Shown piece by piece: positions 1 through 8,882 of a stretch of 64,000 bases of DNA. The notes beneath the pieces were generated by a model. It was not told the origin of the DNA. It ran no database searches and saw only the letters and a program-made list of their open reading frames with translations. The position numbers were made by a program, and so were the translations under genes. The number at the start of each line of letters is the position of its first letter. Within the stretch, counting starts at the first letter, position 1. The stretch is taken from contig NZ_JAXCLW010000011.1 in NCBI RefSeq assembly GCF_034044715.1, forward strand, positions 57,921-121,920, read 5' to 3'. The DNA comes from Dongia_B soli (GTDB taxonomy: Bacteria; Pseudomonadota; Alphaproteobacteria; Dongiales; Dongiaceae).

Positions 1-102
1 ACCTATTTCATGACGAATCCTAGCTTGTCAGGCCGCGGGAGTGCGCTTAAGAAGCAGAAACGGGCACCCAAGCTCGATCTGCAACAGAAGGCGATCACTT
101 GA
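1..102 (+). CDS. ppk1: Polyphosphate kinase, C-terminal end (partial)
   Basis: An open frame enters from the left edge and ends at TGA 100-102. Its 33 residues read TYFMTNPSLSGRGSALK and then a basic tail, which resembles the extreme C-terminus of bacterial polyphosphate kinase 1. The enzyme reversibly polymerises the gamma-phosphate of ATP into polyphosphate. Identification from so short a tail would be weak alone, but the next gene is an exopolyphosphatase whose start overlaps this stop by four bases. A ppk-ppx pair is a common arrangement. The rest of the gene lies outside the window. Confidence 0.75.
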   Translation, partial: TYFMTNPSLSGRGSALKKQKRAPKLDLQQKAIT

Positions 103-1604
103 TTGCAACACCGCGTGAAGCGGCAGCGATAGCCACGGCATCTTACCCTGGCCGCGTTGCCGTCATCGATATCGGGTCAAATTCCGTTCGCTTGGTGGTT
201 TTCGACAAGCGGTCGCGCTGTCCCGTTCCGATCTTCAACGAAAAAGCGTTGCCTGGACTTGGCCGCGGCGTCGAAAGCAGCGGGCTGCTCAATCCCGAGG
301 GCAAGCGGCTGGCCCTGCTGCATATCAACCGCTTCGTTACTTTGGCGAAGGCGATGAACGTGGTGCAGATCGACTTGGTTGCGACCGCGGCCATGCGCGA
401 TGCCAGAGACGGCAAACAATTTGCCGGCGAGATCGAGCGGTTAACGGGCCAGAAGGTGCAGATCATTTCCGGCGAGGAGGAAGCCCGGCTTTCCGCTTTG
501 GGCGTCGTTACCGGCATTCCCGAAGCCGACGGCCTGATGGGCGATCTCGGGGGCGGCAGCGTCGAGCTGGTTCATATCACCAAGGGCAAGATCGGCGAGC
601 AGGTCACCTTACCGCTCGGCCCGCTGCGGCTGGTCGAGGCCACCAATGGCGACATGGATGCGGCCCAGCGCGTCATCGACAAGCAGCTCGAAAAACTGCC
701 CTGGCTCTCGGAAATCAGGGGTCGCACGCTTTATCCGGTCGGCGGTACCTGGCGGTCGCTGGCCCGTATTCACATGGAGCAAAGCCGTTATCCCCTGCAT
801 GTCATCCATGAATATCGCGTGGGACGACGGCAGGCCGAGGATCTGGCTAAGATATGCAGCCGGCTCGGCAAGAAATCGCTGAGCAATATGTCGGGCATCT
901 CGCGCCGCCGCCTGGACACGCTGCCTTATGGCGCGCTGGTGATGGAACGGCTGCTGCGGATCGCCAAGCCGGACCGGGTGCTGTTCTCGGCTTACGGTCT
1001 GCGCGAAGGGCATCTCTTCAGCAGTCTCAACGACGATGCCCAGCACGCCGATCCGCTCCTGGTCGGCTGTGCCGATCTCGCCGGCGCCGATGGACGCTTC
1101 GGTTCGGTCAGCGAAGAGCTCGATGACTGGATCATGCCGCTCTTCCGGGACGAGGATGAGAACCGGATGCGCTTGCTCGTCGCGGCCTGCCTGCTCTCAG
1201 ATATCACCTGGCGTGAACATCCGGATTACCGCGCCGAACAAGCCTTCACCCGGGTGCTGCGCCTGCCCGTGGCCGGCATCAATCACGGCGAGCGCGTCAT
1301 CCTCGCTTTTGCCATCGCGATCCGCTACGGCGCGACGCGCGACGTTTCCTATATGGAGACATTGTGGTCGCTGATCAACGATGACGATGCCGAGTTTGCG
1401 ATGCGCCTCGGTGCGGCGATCCGCCTGGCCTATTCTCTCAGTGGGGGCGCCAGCGAGATGCTTGAGCTGACCAGCCTTGCTCTGCGCGATGGGCGTATTG
1501 AACTGCATCTGCCGCGCGGCTCGGAGACGCTGTTCGGAGAAGCCGTTTCACGCCGCCTGGAGGCCGTCGGCCGCGCCTTCGGTCTTCCGGTCGCCGTGGT
1601 CTAA
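99..1604 (+). CDS. ppx: Exopolyphosphatase, Ppx/GppA family
   Basis: This 501-residue protein belongs to the Ppx/GppA phosphatases of the ASKHA fold, which hydrolyse polyphosphate ends or pppGpp. The first phosphate loop is AVIDIGSNSVRLVVFD (residues 21-36). GEEEARLSALGV and GDLGGGSVEL form the second part of the active site. A longer C-terminal half is typical of the alphaproteobacterial exopolyphosphatase. The TTG start overlaps the ppk stop (TTGA) and has AGAAGG about eight bases upstream, so translational coupling is likely. Synthesis and breakdown of polyphosphate would thus be co-expressed. Ppx versus GppA activity cannot be settled from sequence, but the ppk neighbour favours Ppx. Confidence 0.9.
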   Translation: MIATPREAAAIATASYPGRVAVIDIGSNSVRLVVFDKRSRCPVPIFNEKALPGLGRGVESSGLLNPEGKRLALLHINRFVTLAKAMNVVQIDLVATAAMRDARDGKQFAGEIERLTGQKVQIISGEEEARLSALGVVTGIPEADGLMGDLGGGSVELVHITKGKIGEQVTLPLGPLRLVEATNGDMDAAQRVIDKQLEKLPWLSEIRGRTLYPVGGTWRSLARIHMEQSRYPLHVIHEYRVGRRQAEDLAKICSRLGKKSLSNMSGISRRRLDTLPYGALVMERLLRIAKPDRVLFSAYGLREGHLFSSLNDDAQHADPLLVGCADLAGADGRFGSVSEELDDWIMPLFRDEDENRMRLLVAACLLSDITWREHPDYRAEQAFTRVLRLPVAGINHGERVILAFAIAIRYGATRDVSYMETLWSLINDDDAEFAMRLGAAIRLAYSLSGGASEMLELTSLALRDGRIELHLPRGSETLFGEAVSRRLEAVGRAFGLPVAVV

Positions 1605-1659
1605 ACCTCCCCAGTTTCCCCGTATGTGCGCCCTGATTAAGGCCGGACCTCGGCCGCAA

Positions 1660-2844
1660 TCATGCGTCGGGCAAAGGAATGATCTTCACCTTTTTGCCGG
1701 CGGCAGTGAGGGCCAGCTTGCCGTGTTTGAGAGCCAGAGCTTCCTCGCCGAAAACCTTGCGACGCCAACCGCTCAAGGCAGCGACGGAAGCCTTGTCGTC
1801 GGCAGCGATGCGTTCGAGATCATCGGCATTGGCGATCAGTTTCTGCGCCACCTCATGCTGGTCGCAGCGCGTTTTCAGCAGGACCCGCAGGAGATCGACC
1901 AGCGGCCCCAGACCGGGTGGCAGGTCGGGGCGCGGCGGGAGGCGCGGGCACTCGGTTTCCGGCAGGTCAAGGGCCCGTTTGACCGCCGCCAGGATGGCTT
2001 CGCCCATACGGCCTTCGGCAAAGTTCTTGGTGAGGCCACGGCATTGTGCCAGCGCGTCGGCATCGCGTGGCGGATGGGCGGCGATTTCCAGCAATTGCTC
2101 GTCCTTGATCAGGCGGCTGCGCGGAATGTCACGTTCCTGGGCCTCGCGTTCCCGCCAGGCGGCGATCTCGCGTAAGACCGCAAGGAAACGCGGCTTGTCG
2201 CTGCGGATCTTCAAGCGCTGCCATGATTGTTCCGGCACGATCGTATAGGTCGCCGGATCGGTCAGGACAGCCATCTCATCCGCCACCCAGTCAGTGCGGC
2301 CCGAACTCTCCAATTTGTGCTGCAGCTTCTCGTAGACCACGCGCAGATAGGTGACGTCGGACAACGCATATTTGAGCTGGCGATCGGTCAGCGGCCGGCG
2401 CGACCAGTCGGTGAAGCGCGAGGACTTGTCGATGCTGGCATTGGCCAGCTTGGTCGCCAGGGTCTCGTAGCTCGCAGCATCGCCATAGCCGCAGACCATG
2501 GCCATGACCTGGGTATCGACGATCGGTCCCGGAATCTTGCCCGTCATGCGGAAGAAGATTTCCACATCCTGGCGAGCCGCATGGAAGACCTTGAGAATGC
2601 TTCGGTCGGCCAAAAGCTCGATCAGCGGGGTGAGGTCGATGCCGGGTGCCAGGGTGTCTATGGCGGCGGCGGATTGCGGGCCAGCGATCTGCACCAGGCA
2701 AAGCTGCGGCCAATAGGTCTTGTCGCGCAGGAATTCGGTGTCGATGGTGACGAAAGAAATGCCCGAGAGGTCCTGGATGAAGCGGCGCAAGGCTGCCGAA
2801 TCGGCGATCAGGCTTGTGGATAACTTGGAAACATCTTGGTTCAT
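1660..2844 (-). CDS. rnd: Ribonuclease D
   Basis: A 394-residue DEDDy 3'-5' exoribonuclease that would trim tRNA precursors and other structured RNAs. The first exonuclease motif is VTIDTEF (Asp35, Glu37), the second FHAARQDVEIFF (Asp93), and the third YALSDVTYLRVVY (Tyr159, Asp163), so all catalytic acids and the tyrosine are present. The C-terminal half fits one or two HRDC RNA-binding domains, which matches the length of RNase D. The gene converges with ppx and diverges from aspS. In alphaproteobacteria rnd often sits beside aspS and ppx, which supports the call. Confidence 0.93.
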   Translation of the reverse strand: MNQDVSKLSTSLIADSAALRRFIQDLSGISFVTIDTEFLRDKTYWPQLCLVQIAGPQSAAAIDTLAPGIDLTPLIELLADRSILKVFHAARQDVEIFFRMTGKIPGPIVDTQVMAMVCGYGDAASYETLATKLANASIDKSSRFTDWSRRPLTDRQLKYALSDVTYLRVVYEKLQHKLESSGRTDWVADEMAVLTDPATYTIVPEQSWQRLKIRSDKPRFLAVLREIAAWREREAQERDIPRSRLIKDEQLLEIAAHPPRDADALAQCRGLTKNFAEGRMGEAILAAVKRALDLPETECPRLPPRPDLPPGLGPLVDLLRVLLKTRCDQHEVAQKLIANADDLERIAADDKASVAALSGWRRKVFGEEALALKHGKLALTAAGKKVKIIPLPDA

Positions 2845-2985
2845 GGGCGCAACCTATAGCCGGTTTGGCCGCGACTGGAAAGGGAAAGGGCCAAGCCCGC
2901 TTATATCCCCACGGGAAGCTTGACAAAGCCCGGAAATCCAGGCCTTTTGCCGGCTTAATCTGCTGTTTTCATTAAGGATTACATG

Positions 2986-4773
2986 ATGCACGCCTACCGC
3001 TCGCATACCTGCGGCGCCCTGCGTCCTAGCGACGCTGGCCAGACCGTCCGCCTTTCCGGCTGGGTTCACCGCAAGCGCGACCATGGCAATCTGGTTTTCA
3101 TCGACCTGCGCGACCATTACGGCCTGACGCAATGCGTGCTCGATATTTCCAGCCCGCTTTTCAAGCAGGTTGAGCAGACCCGCGTGGAAAGCGTCGTGAC
3201 CATCACCGGCAAGGTGGTGCAGCGGACACCCGAAACAGTCAATCCGAAGCTGCCGACCGGCGAGATTGAGGTCAAGATCGAGGAATATTTCGTGCAATCG
3301 GTGGCGGAGGTCCTGCCGCTCCAGGTGGCCAGCGACGAGGATGCTGGCGAGGAAGTGCGCCTGCGTTACCGCTTCCTCGATCTGCGCCGCGACAAGGTGC
3401 ATCGCAATATCGTGTTGCGCTCGAAGGTGATTGCTTCCTTGCGCCAGCGCATGATCGCCCAGGGCTTCACCGAATTCCAGACGCCGATCCTGACCTCGAG
3501 CTCGCCGGAAGGTGCGCGCGACTTCCTGGTGCCCTCGCGTCAGCATCCGGGTAAATTCTATGCGCTGCCGCAGGCGCCGCAGCAATTCAAGCAGTTGTTG
3601 ATGGTGGCCGGGTTCGACCGCTATTTTCAGATCGCACCCTGCTTCCGCGACGAGGATAGCCGCGCGGATCGCAGTCCGGGCGAATTTTACCAGCTCGATT
3701 TCGAGATGTCCTACGTCACCCAGGAGGATGTCTTCAATGCGATCGAACCGGTATTGCACGGCGTCTTCGAGGAATTCGCCGATGGTCGCGTCGTTTCGCC
3801 AATGCCGTTCCGGCAGATCCCCTTCGATGAATCGATGCTGCGTTACGGTTCCGATAAGCCGGATCTGCGCAATCCCATCCTGATCAGCGACGTGAGCGAG
3901 GTGTTCCGCGGCTCGGGTTTCGGCATCTTCGCCAAAGCCGTCGAGCTGGGGTCGGTGGTGCGCGCCATTCCGGCGCCAGGTGCTGCTGCCAAGCCGCGCA
4001 GCTTCTTCGACAAGCTGAACGACTGGGCCAAGGCGCAGGGCGCTGCCGGTCTCGGCTATGTCATTTTCGACGCCGCCGGCGCCAAGGGGCCGATCGCCAA
4101 GAATCTTGACGAGGCCCGCCTTAATCAACTGCGCGAGGCGGCCGGCCTGAAGGATGGCGATGCGGTATTCTTCGCCTGCGACAAGAAGCTGGCCGCTGCG
4201 AAATTCGCCGGTGCCGTCCGCACGCGTCTCGGCGAGGAACTCGAACTGATCGATCAGAAGCGATTCGAATTCTGCTGGATTGTCGATTTCCCGATGTACG
4301 AGTTGAACGAGGATACCGGCCAGATCGAATTCAGCCACAACCCCTTCTCGATGCCGCAGGGTGGAATGGATGCGTTGCTCAACCGCGATCCGTTGACCAT
4401 CAAGGCGTTCCAATACGATATCGTCTGCAACGGCATTGAATTGTCCTCGGGTGCGATCCGGAACCATCTGCCGGAGATCATGTACAAGGCTTTCGAGATC
4501 GCCGGCTATCCGGCCAGCGAGGTCGAGAACAAGTTCGGTGGCATGCTGAATGCCTTTAAGTTCGGCGCGCCGCCGCATGGCGGTTCCGCACCCGGCATCG
4601 ACCGCATCGTCATGATGCTGGCAGAGGAAAAGAACATCCGCGAAGTGATTGCCTTCCCGCTCAACCAGCGGGCGGAAGATCTGTTGATGCAGGCGCCGGC
4701 GGAAATCCCGGCTTCACGCCTCAAAGAATTGTCGATCCGGCTTGACCTGCCGATGAAAAAGGCCGGTCAATAA
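2986..4773 (+). CDS. aspS: Aspartyl-tRNA synthetase
   Basis: A class II synthetase of 595 residues with the bacterial layout: an N-terminal OB anticodon-binding domain (GWVHRKRDHGNLVFIDLRD), motif 2 (FRDEDSRADRSPGEFYQLD), an inserted GAD domain in the middle, and motif 3 near the C-terminus (GGSAPGIDRIVMML). It charges tRNA-Asp. In many alphaproteobacteria the enzyme is non-discriminating and also charges tRNA-Asn for GatCAB, which cannot be decided here. Two ATGs are adjacent. The second (2986) lies seven bases after AAGGA and gives the common start MHAYR; the first (2983) is only four bases away. Confidence 0.95.
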   Translation: MHAYRSHTCGALRPSDAGQTVRLSGWVHRKRDHGNLVFIDLRDHYGLTQCVLDISSPLFKQVEQTRVESVVTITGKVVQRTPETVNPKLPTGEIEVKIEEYFVQSVAEVLPLQVASDEDAGEEVRLRYRFLDLRRDKVHRNIVLRSKVIASLRQRMIAQGFTEFQTPILTSSSPEGARDFLVPSRQHPGKFYALPQAPQQFKQLLMVAGFDRYFQIAPCFRDEDSRADRSPGEFYQLDFEMSYVTQEDVFNAIEPVLHGVFEEFADGRVVSPMPFRQIPFDESMLRYGSDKPDLRNPILISDVSEVFRGSGFGIFAKAVELGSVVRAIPAPGAAAKPRSFFDKLNDWAKAQGAAGLGYVIFDAAGAKGPIAKNLDEARLNQLREAAGLKDGDAVFFACDKKLAAAKFAGAVRTRLGEELELIDQKRFEFCWIVDFPMYELNEDTGQIEFSHNPFSMPQGGMDALLNRDPLTIKAFQYDIVCNGIELSSGAIRNHLPEIMYKAFEIAGYPASEVENKFGGMLNAFKFGAPPHGGSAPGIDRIVMMLAEEKNIREVIAFPLNQRAEDLLMQAPAEIPASRLKELSIRLDLPMKKAGQ

Positions 4774-4841
4774 CGTTTTTATTCCAAGCCGAAGCTGCGC
4801 CAATAGATTGACGCAGCTTCGACTGTGGAATTTATCCTGTG

Positions 4842-4879
4842 AATCCCGCCCGGCAGCTATGCAAAGGCGGGATTTTTTT
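4842..4879 (+). terminator. Rho-independent terminator after aspS
   Basis: AATCCCGCC (4842-4850) pairs with GGCGGGATT (4866-4874) and the 3' arm runs into a stretch of seven T (4873-4879). It lies about 70 bases after the aspS stop. A second perfect 9-bp inverted repeat just upstream (4791-4799 with 4812-4820) lacks a T tract and is probably a 3' stabilising hairpin. Confidence 0.85.
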
Positions 4880-4970
4880 ATGCAATCCCCTGCTGGCGTA
4901 ATCCGGTCAACTTGGTAAACTCTGCTCGCGCGCAGACGAGGCACTGCGACGCCAAAGAAAGGCAAAATCG

Positions 4971-6017
4971 ATGTCGACGTCCCCCAGTCCTTTTGACGAC
5001 GGCTTCATCATGCCTGCCGAAGGGGCGGCGCATGCACGTTGCTGGATGGCTTGGCCGAGCCGCGCCGAAACCTGGGGCGAGCATCTTGACGGTGCACGCG
5101 ACACGGTAGCGGAACTGGCCAATACGATCGCACAGTTCGAACCGGTGACCATCATCACCAAGCCGAAAAATGTCGCGGAAGTCTCGTTGCTGACCGGCCA
5201 GGGCGTCAATCAGATCTCGCTCGTGCACGACGATTGCTGGATCCGCGACATGGGACCGAGCTTCCTGGCAGATAGTCACGGCAAGATCGCCGGATTGCAT
5301 TGGGGCTGGAATGCCTGGGGGCATCGCTATGAGGATCATGATCGCGACGCGCAGGTCGCCACGGCGTTGCTGACCCATCTGAAGATGCGTGAATATGCGG
5401 CCGACTTGATCCTCGAAGGTGGGGCCATCGATGTTGATGGCGAGGGCACGATGATCGCTTCCGAGGCGGTGCTGCTCAATCCTAACCGTAATCCCAATCT
5501 GTCACGCGAACAGATCGAGGATATCCTGATCGCCAATCTTGGCGTGCGCCAGGTGATCTGGCTTGGCGAAGGGCTGCAGGACGACATGACGGGTGGGCAG
5601 GTTGCCAATCTTGCCCGTTTCGTCCGGCCGGGCATGGTGATTGCTTTGACATGTTCCGATCAGGCCGATCCAAATCATCGTGTGCTGAGCGAGAACCTGC
5701 AGCGGCTGCGCGGCATGCGCGATGCGATGGGGCGTGAGCTCGACATCATCGAAATCGAACAGCCACGCCCGCAATTCGACGCCGAAGGAAGGCGCCTCGC
5801 TTTATCATATGTGAACTTTTACATGGCCAACGACGCCATCATCATGCCGGCTTTCGATGACGGGCCGCAGGACAAGCGTGCTTTCGACACGATGGCGAAG
5901 CTGTTCCCCAAACGCGAAGTGTTGCAATTCCCGGTGATCGAACTTGCCTATGGTGGCGGTGGCATTCATTCGATCTGCCTGCCGCAGCCGGCCGGCGAAC
6001 CGGCCCAACCGCGCTGA
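4971..6017 (+). CDS. aguA: Agmatine deiminase family protein
   Basis: A 348-residue protein of the PAD_porph/agmatine deiminase family, which hydrolyses agmatine to N-carbamoylputrescine and ammonia. Family motifs are the HDDCWIRDMGP guanidinium-binding segment, ILEGGAIDVDGEGT with the catalytic histidine-acid region, and the C-terminal YGGGGIHSIC block. In the usual family motif GGGNIHCITQQ the cysteine after histidine is the nucleophile. Here that position is Ser334 and a cysteine occurs two residues later (Cys336), so activity or specificity may be altered. The gene stands alone after the aspS terminator. A polyamine catabolic region lies 45 kb downstream, and the product of a working enzyme would feed putrescine formation. 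Confidence 0.82.
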   Translation: MSTSPSPFDDGFIMPAEGAAHARCWMAWPSRAETWGEHLDGARDTVAELANTIAQFEPVTIITKPKNVAEVSLLTGQGVNQISLVHDDCWIRDMGPSFLADSHGKIAGLHWGWNAWGHRYEDHDRDAQVATALLTHLKMREYAADLILEGGAIDVDGEGTMIASEAVLLNPNRNPNLSREQIEDILIANLGVRQVIWLGEGLQDDMTGGQVANLARFVRPGMVIALTCSDQADPNHRVLSENLQRLRGMRDAMGRELDIIEIEQPRPQFDAEGRRLALSYVNFYMANDAIIMPAFDDGPQDKRAFDTMAKLFPKREVLQFPVIELAYGGGGIHSICLPQPAGEPAQPR

Positions 6018-6058
6018 TCGGATCGTCACGCTGACGAGGCCAGGCGTTGCCCGGTTCG

Positions 6059-7117
6059 TCAGGGCGCCGGGAAGACGGTGATCTGGGTCAGTTGCGCGGC
6101 GACCGGCTGGCCGATTTCGAATCCGCCCTTCTGCACCTGCTCATGGGCGAGATCGGCAATCAGAATCTCGCCGTTATCGAGACGCTCCAACTCGACGCGA
6201 ACGCCGGGACCCGCCGTGAACATGTAGCGGATGCGGCTCGGCAAGGCCTGCGACGTGCCGGGCGGCTGCAAAGCAATGTCATGGGGACGTACGAAAGCCA
6301 CGCCGTCGCCCGGCTTGCTGTCGCCCGGCAATTGCGCCGTCATTTCGACATCGCCGATGGCAGCCTTGCCATTCGCGATGCGGCAGGTCAGGCGGTTGGC
6401 ATGGCCGAGGAACTCGAAGACGAAAGGCGTCGCGGGGTTGTGATAGACTTGGTCGGGCGTGCCGATCTGTTCGATGCGGCCCTCGGACATGACCGCGACA
6501 TAATCCGCCAGTTCCAACGCTTCTTCCTGGTCATGAGTCACGAAGATGCTGGTCAGGCCCATCTCATCATGCAATTGCCGCAACCAGCGACGCAAATCCT
6601 TGCGAACCTTTGCATCGAGCGCGCCGAAAGGCTCGTCCAGCAGCAGGACTTTCGGTTCGATCGCCAGCGCACGGGCAAGCGCGATGCGCTGACGCTGGCC
6701 GCCCGACAGCTGTGTCGGATAGCGGCCGCCGAATTGCTCAAGCTGCACGAGGCGTAGCAGCTCATTGACCCGGTCGGCGATGACCGATTTGTTGGGACGC
6801 TCGCCGCGCGGGCGCACCTTCAGGCCGAAGGCGATGTTCTCGGCCACCGTCATATGGCGGAACAGGGCATAGTGCTGGAAGACGAATCCGACGCGGCGGT
6901 CGCGGGCACTGATATGCTGAACGTCGGTGCCATCGAAAATCAGATGACCGGAATCGGGGAAATCTAAGCCGGCCAGAATCCGCAGCAAAGTGGTCTTGCC
7001 GGAGCCGGATGGACCGAGCAGGGCCAGAAACTGTCCCTTTTCTATTTGCAGACTGACACCACGCAGCGCCTGATAGCTGCCGAAGGTCTTGGTGATGCCG
7101 GTAAGGTTGATGGACAT
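6059..7117 (-). CDS. cysA: Sulfate/thiosulfate importer ATP-binding protein
   Basis: The 352-residue ATPase of the sulfate ABC importer. Walker A is GPSGSGKTT (35-43), the signature is LSGGQRQR (137-144), and Walker B ends in LLLDEP (Asp161, Glu162). A C-terminal TOBE-like regulatory extension follows residue 240, as in CysA. It is the last gene of the leftward sbp-cysT-cysW-cysA set and starts 21 bases after the cysW stop. CysA powers uptake of sulfate and thiosulfate through the CysT-CysW channel at the inner membrane. The gene order identifies the substrate more firmly than the ATPase sequence does. Confidence 0.93.
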   Translation of the reverse strand: MSINLTGITKTFGSYQALRGVSLQIEKGQFLALLGPSGSGKTTLLRILAGLDFPDSGHLIFDGTDVQHISARDRRVGFVFQHYALFRHMTVAENIAFGLKVRPRGERPNKSVIADRVNELLRLVQLEQFGGRYPTQLSGGQRQRIALARALAIEPKVLLLDEPFGALDAKVRKDLRRWLRQLHDEMGLTSIFVTHDQEEALELADYVAVMSEGRIEQIGTPDQVYHNPATPFVFEFLGHANRLTCRIANGKAAIGDVEMTAQLPGDSKPGDGVAFVRPHDIALQPPGTSQALPSRIRYMFTAGPGVRVELERLDNGEILIADLAHEQVQKGGFEIGQPVAAQLTQITVFPAP

Positions 7118-7138
7118 GGGCAGATCCTAATGGGCTTC

Positions 7139-8002
7139 CTAATGCTTGGCGCCGGCCGCGAGACGGTCACCAAATTTCCATTCCAGAAGGCTTTTGCATA
7201 CCAGGGTCACGAGCGCCAGCAAAGCCAGGAGCGACGCGACGGCGAAGGCGCCGACGAAGTCGTATTCGTTGTACAGGATTTCCACATGCAACGGCATGGT
7301 ATTCGTCTTGCCGCGGATATGGCCGGAAACCACCGAAACGGCACCGAATTCGCCCATGGCGCGGGCATTGCAGAGCAGCACGCCGTAAAGCAGCCCCCAG
7401 GCCACATTCGGCAGGGTGACGCGCAGAAACGTCTGGAAGCCACCGGCGCCGAGCGAAATGGCGGCTTCTTCCTCTTCGCTGCCTTGTTCCAGCATCAGCG
7501 GAATCAACTCCCGCGCGATGAAGGGGAAGGTAACGAAAATCGTCGCCAGGACGAGGCCGGTGGCGGTGAAGATGATCTTGATGCCATATTCGTCGAGGAC
7601 CGGGCCCAGCCAGCCGCGGGCGCCGAACAGCAAGACATAAATCAAGCCGGAGATGACCGGCGAGACCGAGAACGGCAGATCGATCAGGGTGATCAGCAGC
7701 GATTTGCCGCGGAAATCGAATTTGGCGACCGCCCAGGCAGCGCAGAGACCGAAGACGAGATTGAGCGGGACGGCAATGACGGCGACCAGCAGCGTCAGGC
7801 GGATCGCCGCCAGCGCATCGGAATCGATGATTGTCGCCAGATAGGGGGCGAAACCCTTCGCCAGCGCTTCCGCAAAGACGCTGATCAACGGCAGGACCAG
7901 CATTACCACAATGAAGGCGACACTGATGGCAATCAACAAAACACGCAGCCAAGCCGGTTCACTGCGTACATTGAGTTTTGCAGGCGAAGCACGGCGAGTC
8001 AT
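7139..8002 (-). CDS. cysW: Sulfate importer permease CysW
   Basis: A 287-residue inner-membrane permease with six predicted hydrophobic segments and the binding-protein-dependent transport signature around EYDFVGAFAVASLLALLAL near the C-terminus. The coupling helix region contains the expected EEEAAISLGAGGFQTF loop that contacts the ATPase. It pairs with CysT to form the sulfate channel. The start overlaps the cysT stop by four bases (ATGA), which indicates translational coupling. CysT and CysW are paralogues, and the order T then W matches known cys operons. Confidence 0.92.
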   Translation of the reverse strand: MTRRASPAKLNVRSEPAWLRVLLIAISVAFIVVMLVLPLISVFAEALAKGFAPYLATIIDSDALAAIRLTLLVAVIAVPLNLVFGLCAAWAVAKFDFRGKSLLITLIDLPFSVSPVISGLIYVLLFGARGWLGPVLDEYGIKIIFTATGLVLATIFVTFPFIARELIPLMLEQGSEEEEAAISLGAGGFQTFLRVTLPNVAWGLLYGVLLCNARAMGEFGAVSVVSGHIRGKTNTMPLHVEILYNEYDFVGAFAVASLLALLALVTLVCKSLLEWKFGDRLAAGAKH

Positions 8003-8871
8003 GCGGCGCGCTCCCGGTGGCGGCTGAGATAACGCTGCAAGCGGTTGACCGCGAGCAGAATCAGGAAAGAGAAGGCCAGCATGACGACGGCGATCGCCGA
8101 GGCACCTGCATAGTCATATTGTTCGAGCTTGGTAACGATCAGCAGCGGCGCCACTTCCGACACCATCGGCATATTGCCGGCGATGAAGATGACCGAGCCG
8201 TATTCTCCGACGGCGCGGGCAAAGGCAAGCGCAAAGCCGGTCAGCAAAGCCGGCGCGATGCTCGGCAGCATGACCATCACAAAGGTTTGCCAGCGCGTCG
8301 CGCCGAGGCTGGCGGCAGCGTCCTCGAATTCCGCATCAAAGTCCTGCAGCACCGGTTGGATGGTGCGAACGACGAAAGGCAATCCGATAAAGGTAAGCGC
8401 GACGACAATGCCGAGCGGGGTGAAAGCGATCTTGATGCCGAGCGGCTCGAAAAAGCGGCCGAGCCAGCCATTGGGTGCATAGATGCCGGTTAGGGCAATG
8501 CCGGCAACCGCGGTTGGTAAGGCGAAAGGCAGATCGACCAGCGCATCGACAAGACGCTTCATCGGAAAGCGGTAACGCACCAGCACCCAGGCCACGATCA
8601 GGCCGAAGAAAGCATTGACGATGGCAGCCAACAGCGCCGCGCCAAAACTAATTTTGAGGGAAGCGAGAACACGCGGCGCGGAGACCGCGTTCCAGAAGCC
8701 GACGAAGCCCATGTCGACCGGCCGCAGCACCAGGGCGGCAAGGGGAATGAGGACAATGAGACTAAGATAGGTCACAGCAAAACCCAGCGTGAGCCCGAAA
8801 CCGGGGATCACGCTGGGTTGTTTCCACCGCAAAAGCGGGTGTGGACGACCTGTCAATGCGGTGGCTGCCAT
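7999..8871 (-). CDS. cysT: Sulfate importer permease CysT
   Basis: A 290-residue permease subunit with hydrophobic spans throughout. The EAA-type coupling loop reads EFEDAAASLGATRWQTF, and a conserved EYGSVIFIAGNMP segment typical of CysT/CysU follows. It would form the inner-membrane channel with CysW. It sits eleven bases downstream of sbp and overlaps cysW by four bases. The symbol cysU is used for the same subunit in some genomes. Confidence 0.92.
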   Translation of the reverse strand: MAATALTGRPHPLLRWKQPSVIPGFGLTLGFAVTYLSLIVLIPLAALVLRPVDMGFVGFWNAVSAPRVLASLKISFGAALLAAIVNAFFGLIVAWVLVRYRFPMKRLVDALVDLPFALPTAVAGIALTGIYAPNGWLGRFFEPLGIKIAFTPLGIVVALTFIGLPFVVRTIQPVLQDFDAEFEDAAASLGATRWQTFVMVMLPSIAPALLTGFALAFARAVGEYGSVIFIAGNMPMVSEVAPLLIVTKLEQYDYAGASAIAVVMLAFSFLILLAVNRLQRYLSRHRERAA

Positions 8872-8882
8872 CTGGCTCCTGC

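Noticed and set aside
2854..4578. Long minus-strand open frame of 574 codons opposite aspS
   Set aside because: It is the antisense shadow of a high-GC gene. It has no family motifs, and aspS on the other strand is unambiguous.
4791..4820. First inverted repeat after aspS as a terminator
   Set aside because: The 9-bp stem is perfect but has no T tract; the second hairpin at 4842-4879 is the true intrinsic terminator.
6031..6062. CTGACGA/TCGTCAG hairpin between aguA and cysA
   Set aside because: Only seven pairs with an 18-base loop, no T tract, and it overlaps the cysA stop codon.
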